Origin: Marinitenerispora sediminis | GTDB taxonomy: Bacteria > Actinomycetota > Actinomycetes > Streptosporangiales > Streptosporangiaceae | Length of the DNA stretch: 64,000 nt | NCBI RefSeq assembly: GCF_003336425.1 | Contig: NZ_QEIO01000017.1 | Location: 1-64,000, forward strand | Reading direction: 5' to 3' | Translations under genes and position numbers: made by a program | The notes under the pieces: model-generated | What the model saw: only the letters and a program-made list of their open reading frames with translations | The model's database searches: none | Told to the model about the DNA's origin: nothing | Shown: in pieces, positions 57,615-64,000 of the stretch | How the letters are laid out: every line of letters begins with the position of its first letter | How positions within the stretch are numbered: the stretch's first letter is position 1

Positions 57615-59003
57615 TCAGGTCCGGGTGGCGCCGCCCTCCGGATCGGGGCCGGCGGCGCCGTCGGCCGGGCCCGCCGCTCCGGCAGCGCCGGCAGCGCCGG
57701 AGCCCGCCTCGGCCGGGGCCGCCTCCTCGGGCTCGCGGCCCGGGGTCGGGAGGTTCAGCCGGGTGATCAGCAGGTAGAAGACCGCGTAGTACACGGCGAA
57801 GTACACGACGCCCAGCAGGAGGACCAGCCACAGGCCGGTGGTGTTCTCCTTGGTCGAGTTGAGCAGCAGGTCGATCAGTCCGGCCGAGAACCCGAAGCCC
57901 AGGTGCGCGTCGAGGGCGTTCAGCACCGCCATGGAGATACCGGTCAGCACCACGTGCACCGCGAACAGCACCGGGGCGATGAAGATGAACGCGTACTCGA
58001 TGGGCTCGGTGATACCGGTGACGAACGCCGTGAGCGCACCGGAGATCATGATGCCCCCCACCACCGTCCGCTGGCCCGGGCGCGCCGCCCGCCACATGGC
58101 GAGGGCGGCGGCCGGCAGGCCGAACATCAGCACCGGGAAGAACCCGGACAGGAAGCCGCCGGCGGTCGGGTCACCGGCCAGGTAGCGGTTGATCTCCCCG
58201 TGCACCACACCGTTGGGTCCCTCGTAGGACCCGAACACGAACCAGATCGCCGAGTTGACGATGTGGTGCAGGCCGAACGGCAGCAGCAGCCGGTTCACCA
58301 TGCCGTAGACGCCCGCGCCGACCGCGCCGGAGCCGATGATCCAGGTGCCCAGGCCGTCGATCCACGAACCGACCGTCGGCCACACGAAGCCGAGGACCAC
58401 CCCGAGCAGCAGCCCAGCCAGCGCCGTGATGATCGGCACGAACCGCCGGCCGCCGAAGAAGCCCAGCCAGGTGGGCAGCTTCGTCCGGTAGTAGCGCTGC
58501 CAGAGCAGCGCCGCCACCAGGCCCATGAGGATGCCGCCCAGCACGTCCGTGGGGTTCTTGGCGCCCCAGTTCACCACCGGGCCGTCGACCGTTTCGAGCG
58601 TCACCCGCGCGCCGATCCCGCCGCCCAGGTCGAAGAAGATCGCCTTCGTCACGCGGTCGAAGACGAGGTAGCCGACCAGCGCGGCCAGGGCGGTCGAGCC
58701 GTCGGCGCGCCGCGCGAACCCGATGGCGACGCCGATCGCGAACAGCAGCGGCATGTTCTCGAAGAGCGCGTTGCCGGCCTGCCCGACGACGTCGGAGACC
58801 GGAACCAGCCACGACATCCCGGGCCAGCCGGCCGCGCCGTCCGCGCCCAGCAGGTCCGGCTGGCCGAGCCGCAGCAGGATCGCCGCCGCCGGCAGCACGG
58901 CGATCGGCATCATGAGGCTGCGGCCGACGCGTTGCAGCACCGCCAGCAGCGAGGTGGAGCGTGCGGGGGATGGGCCGTTCTCGACGGCCGTTGAGGGATT
59001 CAC
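57615..59003 (-). CDS. PTS permease EIIC, N-acetylglucosamine/glucose type
   Basis: 462 residues, EIIC only. RSLMMPIAVLPAAAILLRLG, ENMPLLFAIGVAIGFARR, LPFGLHHIVNSAIWFVFG and GITEPIEYAFIFIAPVLFAV are the glucose-superfamily signatures; the last includes the sugar-binding Glu. About ten helices. No EIIB or EIIA domain is fused, but separate EIIB and EIIA genes lie 2-3 kb away. The Ala/Gly/Pro-rich C-terminal 35 residues are disordered. GTG 59003 has GGGAGG seven bases ahead. In streptomycetes the equivalent NagE2 imports N-acetylglucosamine. Confidence 0.88.
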   Translation of the reverse strand: MNPSTAVENGPSPARSTSLLAVLQRVGRSLMMPIAVLPAAAILLRLGQPDLLGADGAAGWPGMSWLVPVSDVVGQAGNALFENMPLLFAIGVAIGFARRADGSTALAALVGYLVFDRVTKAIFFDLGGGIGARVTLETVDGPVVNWGAKNPTDVLGGILMGLVAALLWQRYYRTKLPTWLGFFGGRRFVPIITALAGLLLGVVLGFVWPTVGSWIDGLGTWIIGSGAVGAGVYGMVNRLLLPFGLHHIVNSAIWFVFGSYEGPNGVVHGEINRYLAGDPTAGGFLSGFFPVLMFGLPAAALAMWRAARPGQRTVVGGIMISGALTAFVTGITEPIEYAFIFIAPVLFAVHVVLTGISMAVLNALDAHLGFGFSAGLIDLLLNSTKENTTGLWLVLLLGVVYFAVYYAVFYLLITRLNLPTPGREPEEAAPAEAGSGAAGAAGAAGPADGAAGPDPEGGATRT

Positions 59004-59115
59004 CGTGAGTCCTCCCGAGGATGTGCCACCTGGCGGTGGCTGGTGGGTGTTCGGGGCGGGACCGCGGAATCGGCGGCGCCGGAGGCGTGGACGGCGGGAT
59101 GGTGAGCGGGGGCCG

Positions 59116-59856
59116 TCAGCCGGTTCCGCGGTAGAGCGGGTCCAGGGTGGAGCGCAGTTGGTAGCGGTCGGCGCGGTAGGTGGAGATGGCGACCTCGACG
59201 CACACCCCGGCCGCGAAGCTGCGCCGCTGCAGCAGCAGGACGGCGCTGCCGGCCGGCAGGCCGAGCAGCCGGGCGTCGGCCGGATCGCACACCCCGGCCT
59301 CGATCGTCTGCTCGCCCGAGTCGAGCAGCACGCCGTACTCCTCCTCCAGCAGCCGGTACAGCGACCGGCCGGCCAGGCGCTGGTCGGCCAGACCCGGAGC
59401 GACCGCGAGGGGGATGTTGGAGCGCTCGACGGCCATGGGTTCGCCGTCGGCGGTGCGCAGCCGCTCGATGTGGTGGACCGGCGCTCCCGGCCGGATGGCG
59501 AGCAGGCGGGCCAGGTGGCCGCTCGCCGGGTCGATCCGGCGGGCGAGGTCGCGCGACCCGGGCTCGAAGCCACGCGCGCGCATGTCCTCCGTGAACGAGG
59601 CCAGCCGCAGCGACATCTCGATCTTCGGCCGGGCGACGAAGGTGCCCTTCCCCGGGACGCGGTACAGCTTGCCCTCCGCCACCAGGTGGTCGATCGTCTG
59701 CCGGACGGTCATCCGGGACAGTCCGTATCGGGCGCCGAGCTCCCGCTCGGAGGGGATGGCGTCGTCGACCGCGAGCCCGGACTCCTCGATCCAGTCGAGG
59801 AGGATCTCCCGCAGCTGGGAGTACTTGGGGATGGGGCTGGCGGGATCGATCGTCAT
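59116..59856 (-). CDS. dasR: GntR/HutC-family regulator, DasR-like
   Basis: 246 residues. GntR helix-turn-helix: IPSERELGARYGLSRMTVRQ, TIDHLVAEGKLYRVPGKGTF (residues 35-75). The UTRA effector domain follows (RLASFTEDMRARGFEPGSRD, ERSNIPLAVAPG, SGEQTIEAGVCDPADA). DasR of streptomycetes senses glucosamine-6-phosphate and represses N-acetylglucosamine uptake genes. The gene lies between EIIC and the SIS enzyme, and a dre-like site is just upstream. The symbol is given on context; NagR is an equal name. Confidence 0.8.
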   Translation of the reverse strand: MTIDPASPIPKYSQLREILLDWIEESGLAVDDAIPSERELGARYGLSRMTVRQTIDHLVAEGKLYRVPGKGTFVARPKIEMSLRLASFTEDMRARGFEPGSRDLARRIDPASGHLARLLAIRPGAPVHHIERLRTADGEPMAVERSNIPLAVAPGLADQRLAGRSLYRLLEEEYGVLLDSGEQTIEAGVCDPADARLLGLPAGSAVLLLQRRSFAAGVCVEVAISTYRADRYQLRSTLDPLYRGTG

Positions 59857-59898
59857 GGAGGGCGCCTGTTCGATTTCGGACGTGTCGGATAGGGTGCC

Positions 59899-59923
59899 AC
59901 TGGTATAGGCCGGACTAGACCAC
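59899..59923. promoter_or_regulatory. dre-like operator between dasR-like and SIS genes
   Basis: ACTGGTATAG (59899-59908) and ACTAGACCAC (59914-59923) form an imperfect inverted repeat resembling the DasR consensus (two half-sites TGGTCTAG / CTAGACCA). The right half matches closely, the left has an A for C, and the halves are pulled apart by five bases. Position between divergent genes supports a real operator. Confidence 0.55.
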
Positions 59924-60042
59924 GCCGGCTCCCCCCGTGTCAATGCCCCGGCCGGCCGGACCATCCGGCGTCCGGGAGGGCCACCGTGCCGGCACGCGGC
60001 GGAGTCGGCCGCCGACGCTACCAGCGACCGGAAGGGGCCGGA

Positions 60043-61086
60043 ATGACCAGCAGACCGAGCGTGATGAGCCAGGAGATCGCCGAGCAGCCGGCGGCGATCC
60101 ACGCCACCCTGGAGGAACTGCTGCCGCGGTCGGCCGAGATCGCGGCGCTGGCGCGGACCACCCGCCAGGTGCTGTTCATCGCGCGCGGGTCCTCTGACAA
60201 CGCCGCGGTCTACGGCGGCTACCTGGTGCAGGCGCACGCGGCCCGGCTGGCCACGCTGGCCTCCCCGTCCGTCGCCACGTCCTACGGAGCGCGGCTCGAC
60301 CTCTCCGGGGTGCTGGCGGTCGCCCTCTCGCAGTCCGGCCGCACCGAGGAGATCGTCGCGACCATGCGGTGGGCGGCCGAGTGCGGCGCCCGCACGATCG
60401 GCATCACCAACGAGGCGGACTCCCCGGTGGCCCGGCTCGCCGACCTCGCCCTGGTGACCCGGGCCGGCGACGAGGTGGCGGTCCCCGCCACCAAGACCTA
60501 CACCACCCAGCTCGCGGCCCTCGCCGTGCTGGCGCTCGCGCTCGGCGCCCCACTGGACGCCGGCGAGCTGCGCGAGGTCCCCGCGGCCATCGAGCGGCTG
60601 CTGGCCCGGCCGGAGGACCGGCTGGACGCCATCGTGGAGCGCCTGGTCGGGGTGCACGGCGCGGTCGTCTCCGGCCGCGGGCTGGCGTTCTCCACCGCCC
60701 TCGAGGCGGCGCTCAAGCTCAAGGAGGCGTGCTACCTGCACGCCATGGGGCTGTCCTACGCCGACCTGCTGCACGGCCCCATCGCGGTCGTCGACGCCGC
60801 CACGCCCGCGCTGCTGGTCGCCGCCGACTCCGGGCCCACGCTCTCCGGCACGGTCGCGCTCGCCGAACGCGTGGCCGCGGCGGGCGCCCCCGTCTACGGG
60901 ATCGGCGGCGGTGCGGCGCTGGCCGGCGCCTGCGACCTCGCGGTTCCCGGCCCCGACCTGCCGGAATGGCTCGCCCCGCTCGGCCTGATCGTGCCGGCCC
61001 AGCAGCTCACCGAACGCCTCGCCCGCGGCCTCGGCCACGACCCCGACCGGCCGCGGGGGCTCGGTAAGGTCACCCAGACGTCCTGA
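60043..61086 (+). CDS. SIS-domain aldose-ketose isomerase/deaminase, NagB-II-like
   Basis: 347 residues with two SIS domains: RQVLFIARGSSDNAAVYGGY and AVALSQSGRTEEIVATMRWA (residues 40-115), then GAVVSGRGLAFSTALEAALK and ACYLHAMGLSYADLLHGPIA (205-250). It resembles the isomerase half of glucosamine-6-phosphate synthase without the glutaminase domain. Such proteins act as glucosamine-6-phosphate deaminases (NagB-II) or AgaS-like enzymes. Located between a DasR-like regulator and EIIB, it most likely turns GlcN-6-P into fructose-6-P. ATG 60043 with GGAAGGGG upstream. Confidence 0.85.
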   Translation: MTSRPSVMSQEIAEQPAAIHATLEELLPRSAEIAALARTTRQVLFIARGSSDNAAVYGGYLVQAHAARLATLASPSVATSYGARLDLSGVLAVALSQSGRTEEIVATMRWAAECGARTIGITNEADSPVARLADLALVTRAGDEVAVPATKTYTTQLAALAVLALALGAPLDAGELREVPAAIERLLARPEDRLDAIVERLVGVHGAVVSGRGLAFSTALEAALKLKEACYLHAMGLSYADLLHGPIAVVDAATPALLVAADSGPTLSGTVALAERVAAAGAPVYGIGGGAALAGACDLAVPGPDLPEWLAPLGLIVPAQQLTERLARGLGHDPDRPRGLGKVTQTS

Positions 61087-61100
61087 CCCCTCCGCTGTCC

Positions 61101-61142
61101 GGCCGCGCCGCCCGCCCCCAAACGGGGGGAGGCGGCGCGGCC
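61101..61142 (+). terminator. Strong hairpin between the SIS gene and EIIB
   Basis: GGCCGCGCCGCC (61101-61112) and GGCGGCGCGGCC (61131-61142) pair perfectly; inside, CCCCC/GGGGG extend the stem to an AAA-containing loop. No U-tract. It may separate the SIS gene from the EIIB-EIIA-HPr-EI unit or moderate read-through. Confidence 0.65.
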
Positions 61143-61233
61143 GGCGGAGTGATCCAGATTAAGCTCAGCTGTGATCGGCATCGCGCGGAGGCGGGCGGAC
61201 AGGCCCGCCCCGGCCCCGACCTGGAGGTAGTAG

Positions 61234-61470
61234 ATGGCAGACAAAGCGGCCGCGATCGTGGCGGGGCTGGGCGGCGCGGCCAACATCACGGAGATCGAGC
61301 CGTGCATCACCCGGCTGCGTACCGAGGTCGTCGACCCCAGCCGCGTCGACCAGGCCGCGCTCAAGGCGGCCGGGGCGCACGGGGTGCTCGTCTCCGGGAC
61401 GGTGGTGCAGGTCGTGGTGGGCCCCGAGGCCGACGCGCTCAGCGACGACATCGCCGATCTGCTCGACTGA
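61234..61470 (+). CDS. PTS EIIB component, N-acetylglucosamine/glucose type
   Basis: 78 residues. ITEIEPCITRLRTEV carries the phosphorylated Cys24, and AAGAHGVLVSGTVVQVVVGP closes the domain. Receives phosphate from EIIA and gives it to the sugar bound by EIIC. Free-standing EIIB proteins (NagF type) are typical for actinobacteria. ATG 61234, with GGAGG upstream. Confidence 0.93.
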   Translation: MADKAAAIVAGLGGAANITEIEPCITRLRTEVVDPSRVDQAALKAAGAHGVLVSGTVVQVVVGPEADALSDDIADLLD

Positions 61471-61592
61471 CTGACCCGGCCCCGGAACCACCGGCGCCCC
61501 GCGCGGTCGGCGCGCCGCCCCGCACCGCCGCGGTGCCCGCCGCCGGCCCGCGCCGCCTCCCCCCGGTTCCCGCCAGCGAAAGGAGCAGGTCC

Positions 61593-62039
61593 GTGCTCTC
61601 CGTTCTCTCCCCCGTAGCCGGCACGGCGGTGGGACTCGCCGAGGTGCCCGATCCCGTCTTCGCCCAGGCCATGGTCGGTCCCGGCACCGCCGTCCGCCCC
61701 CATCCGGGGCCGCAGGACGCGGTGTCGCCCGTCGACGGCCGGCTGGTCAAGCTGCACGCGCACGCGTTCGTGGTGGTCGGCGAGGGCGGGCGGGGCGTGC
61801 TCGTCCACCTCGGTATCGACACCGTGAAGCTCGCGGGCGCCGGCTTCGAACGCCTCGTGGACGAGCAGGCGGAGGTGGCCGCCGGGCAGCCGCTCATCCG
61901 ATGGGATCCCGCCGACGTCGCCGCGCGCGGGCTGTCCTCCATCGTCCCGGTGGTCGCGCTGGACGCCGAGGGCGACGTGATCTCCCGCGCCGTCAGCGGC
62001 GCGGTCGAGCGCGGCACGCCGCTGTTCCGCTGGGCCTGA
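61593..62039 (+). CDS. crr: PTS EIIA component, glucose/Crr type
   Basis: 148 residues from GTG 61593. SPVAGTAVGLAEVPDPVFAQ and DGRLVKLHAHAFVVVGEGG precede the phosphorylated His72 in VLVHLGIDTVKL; the partner His57 is present. AAAGGAG lies seven bases before the start. It passes phosphate from HPr to EIIB and in other bacteria also controls carbon-source choice. Confidence 0.93.
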   Translation: MLSVLSPVAGTAVGLAEVPDPVFAQAMVGPGTAVRPHPGPQDAVSPVDGRLVKLHAHAFVVVGEGGRGVLVHLGIDTVKLAGAGFERLVDEQAEVAAGQPLIRWDPADVAARGLSSIVPVVALDAEGDVISRAVSGAVERGTPLFRWA

Positions 62040-62056
62040 CAAGGAGACGACGCCAG

Positions 62057-62728
62057 ATGACCGACCTGACCGGCACGGACGGGTCCGCGGCGCCGCGGGC
62101 CGCCCTCTTCGACCTCGACGGGACGCTCATCAACAGCGAACCGCGCAGCCTCGCCACCTGGGCCAGGCTGCTCGACGCGCACAACGTGCCCTACGACGAC
62201 GAGCTGCTGCACCGCTTCATGGGCCGCCGCGGCCAGGACGTCTTCGCCGAGTACCCCGACCTCATCCCGGACATCACGCTGGACGTCATCATCGCGGAAC
62301 TGCGCGTCTACGGTGCCGACCCCGGCCTCCCGCCGGTCGAGCACCTGCCGGAGTCGGTGAAGTTCCTGCAGCGGCTGCACGCCGCGGAGGTCCCCTTCGG
62401 GCTGGTCACCTCGGCCGGGCTCGCCTGGGCCGAGACGGCGCTCACCGAGCTCGGCGTGCGCGAGCTGTTCGGCCCGCTCGTCACCGCCGGCGACGTCACC
62501 GAGGGCAAGCCCGACCCCCAGGGGTACCTGCGCGGTGCCGAACTGCTCGGCCACGACCCGGAGCACATCGTGGTGTTCGAGGACACCCCCGCCGGCATCG
62601 AGGCCGGTCGCCGCGCCGGCATGCGCGTCATCGGCATCACCACCACCCATCCCCCGGCCACGCTGAGCCGCGCCCACCGCGTGGTCGAGCACCTGACCGA
62701 GGTCGACTGGCCGGACGTGCTGCCCTGA
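62057..62728 (+). CDS. HAD-superfamily phosphatase/phosphomutase-like protein
   Basis: 223 residues. Motif I FDLDGTLINSEP, motif II LVTSAG, motif III lysine in GKPDPQGYL and motif IV FEDTPAGIEAGRRAGM match the beta-phosphoglucomutase-like subfamily. It is embedded between EIIA and HPr, so it likely handles a sugar phosphate from the same pathway, for example relieving sugar-phosphate stress; this is inference. AAGGAG upstream of ATG 62057. Confidence 0.88.
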   Translation: MTDLTGTDGSAAPRAALFDLDGTLINSEPRSLATWARLLDAHNVPYDDELLHRFMGRRGQDVFAEYPDLIPDITLDVIIAELRVYGADPGLPPVEHLPESVKFLQRLHAAEVPFGLVTSAGLAWAETALTELGVRELFGPLVTAGDVTEGKPDPQGYLRGAELLGHDPEHIVVFEDTPAGIEAGRRAGMRVIGITTTHPPATLSRAHRVVEHLTEVDWPDVLP

Positions 62729-62774
62729 TGCCGACCGCCGGACCCACCGCCCCGACCCGCCGCCGAGGAGCACC

Positions 62775-63032
62775 GTGCCCGAGCGCCGCCTGACCGTCCG
62801 GACCGAAGTCGGGCTGCACGCCCGGCCCGCCGCGCTGTTCGTGCGCGAGGCGAGCGCGCACGCCGGCGACGTGACCGTCGCCAAGGGGGACGGCGCGCCG
62901 GTGTCCGCCAAAAGCATCCTGGCCGTTATGGGGCTGGGCGTCCGCCAGGGCGACGAGATCGTCGTCGCGGCGGACGGAGAGCAGGCCGAGTCGGTGCTCG
63001 ACGCCCTCGCGGCGATCGTCGACGGGGCCTGA
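62775..63032 (+). CDS. ptsH: Phosphocarrier protein HPr
   Basis: 85 residues. Active His15 in GLHARPA, and a Ser47 region in AKSILAVMGLG. It carries phosphate from EI to EIIA. Actinobacteria normally lack HPr kinase control at Ser, so the Ser is probably not regulatory. Start: GTG 62775. Confidence 0.95.
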   Translation: MPERRLTVRTEVGLHARPAALFVREASAHAGDVTVAKGDGAPVSAKSILAVMGLGVRQGDEIVVAADGEQAESVLDALAAIVDGA

Positions 63033-63085
63033 CCGAACGACCAGACCACCGGGCCGCTCGGTCCGGCGAAGCGAAGGAGGACCAC

Positions 63086-64000
63086 TTGTCGGAGACGCTG
63101 ACCGGTGTCGGGGTGAGCGCCGGCGTCGGCTACGGGCGGACGTTGCGGCTGACCCGATCTGTGCCGGAGCCGCCCGCCGGCTCCCGGCACGACGGCGACG
63201 TCGCGGCCGAGACCCGGCGGGCGATGGCGGCGGTCGAGGAGACCGCCGTCGACCTCACCGAGCGCGGCGAGCGCGCCGGCGGTGAGGCCAAGGACGTGCT
63301 CACCGCCCAGGCGCTGATGGCCCGCGACCCCGCACTGGCCGGCGACGTGGAGCGCCGCATCGCCGAGGGCACCGCGGCGGCCCGGGCGGTGTTCGACGCC
63401 TTCACCCAGTACCGCGACATGCTCGCCAACGCCGGTGCCTACCTGGCCGCCCGAGTCGCCGACCTCGACGACGTGCGGGACCGCATCGTCGCCCGCCTCC
63501 TCGGCGTCCCGCTGCCCGGCATCCCCGAGTCCGGGGACCCCTTCGTGCTGCTGGCCCAGGACCTCGCGCCGGCGGACACCGCGCTGCTCGACCCCGAGCG
63601 GGTGCTGGCCTTCGTCACCCGCGAGGGCGGCCCCACCAGCCACACCGCGATCCTGGCGCGTGCCCTCGGTCTGCCCGCCGTGGTCGCCTGCGAGGGCTCC
63701 GAGAAGATCGCCGACGGCGCGCAGGTGCTGGTCGACGGCGCGACCGGCGAGGTGGTGGTCGCTCCCGAGCCCGACGTGGTCGAGCGGGCCGAGGCCCGCG
63801 CCGCCGCCCGCGCCAGCGCGGCGAGACGCAGCCGCGGTCCGGGCCGGACCGCCGACGGCCACCATGTGCCGCTGCTCGCCAACGTCGGCGGCCCCAAGGA
63901 CCTGCCGGCCGCCCTGGAGAACGGCGCGGAGGGGGTCGGGCTGTACCGCACCGAGTTCCTCTTCCTGGACCGCGCCGACGCTCCCACCCACGAGGAGCAG
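63086..64000 (+). CDS. ptsI: PTS enzyme I (phosphoenolpyruvate-protein phosphotransferase), partial
   Basis: 305 codons are visible; the gene runs off the window. N-terminal HPr-binding helices (residues 35-135) and the phosphohistidine domain with GGPTSHTAILARALGLPAVV (His186) are present, followed by the start of the PEP-binding barrel (VGLYRTEFLFLDRADAP). The TTG start at 63086 is preceded by AAGGAGG. It is the last visible gene of the PTS unit. Confidence 0.93.
   Translation, partial: MSETLTGVGVSAGVGYGRTLRLTRSVPEPPAGSRHDGDVAAETRRAMAAVEETAVDLTERGERAGGEAKDVLTAQALMARDPALAGDVERRIAEGTAAARAVFDAFTQYRDMLANAGAYLAARVADLDDVRDRIVARLLGVPLPGIPESGDPFVLLAQDLAPADTALLDPERVLAFVTREGGPTSHTAILARALGLPAVVACEGSEKIADGAQVLVDGATGEVVVAPEPDVVERAEARAAARASAARRSRGPGRTADGHHVPLLANVGGPKDLPAALENGAEGVGLYRTEFLFLDRADAPTHEEQ

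Overview
The window is a piece of chromosome from a very GC-rich actinomycete. F420 biosynthesis genes (fbiC, fbiA, fbiB), a WhiB regulator, MtrA-MtrB-LpqB, a long-form ribosome hibernation factor, SecA with a C-terminal zinc motif, and frequent GTG/TTG starts all say Actinobacteria. The order fbiA/fbiB - whiB - metallopeptidase-like protein - DUF3499 - phosphomannomutase - Trm112 - SIS protein ... ahcY ... mtrAB-lpqB - comF - hpf - secA is the conserved actinobacterial order (mycobacterial Rv3240c-Rv3262 and the Streptomyces SCO3005-SCO3037 region, from memory). The family is probably Nocardiopsaceae or close to it; that is inference.

Layout. 1-7.9 kb is accessory: the end of a secreted glycanase-like protein, a flippase-like membrane protein overlapping a methyltransferase, and two copies of a two-gene cassette (beta-rich protein plus GT4 glycosyltransferase) separated by a decayed oxidoreductase gene. 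8.0-15.5 kb holds all three F420 genes around a DUF1266 gene and a CPA1 antiporter. 15.8-26.9 kb is the conserved envelope and sugar-nucleotide block with whiB. 27.0-33.9 kb is a variable stretch: Ser/Thr kinase, an unknown gene, a gene-poor 1.8 kb with one small HTH gene, an acyltransferase-SGNH protein and a MerR regulator. 34.0-36.8 kb carries two different adenosylhomocysteinases in tandem.

36.9-46.2 kb is the RDD / SpoIIM-like / DUF58 / MoxR / DUF4350 / DUF4129 / DUF7847-like membrane block. Its SpoIIM-DUF58 junction has been duplicated, and each copy of the junction carries a different toxin-antitoxin pair (CopG-like + PIN, and VapB-like + PIN). 46.7-57.5 kb is mtrA-mtrB-lpqB, comF, a probable raiA-type structured RNA, hpf, a broken response regulator, a small membrane protein and secA. 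57.6-64.0 kb is a compact phosphotransferase locus for N-acetylglucosamine-type sugars: EIIC, a DasR-like GntR regulator, a NagB-II-like SIS enzyme, EIIB, EIIA, a HAD phosphatase, HPr and the start of EI.

The strongest non-routine observations are the duplicated junction with two TA modules, the closed-stem leader RNA before hpf, the tandem pair of unlike adenosylhomocysteinases, the doubled glycosyltransferase cassette, and the all-in-one PTS locus. No tRNA, rRNA, CRISPR array or complete insertion sequence was seen.
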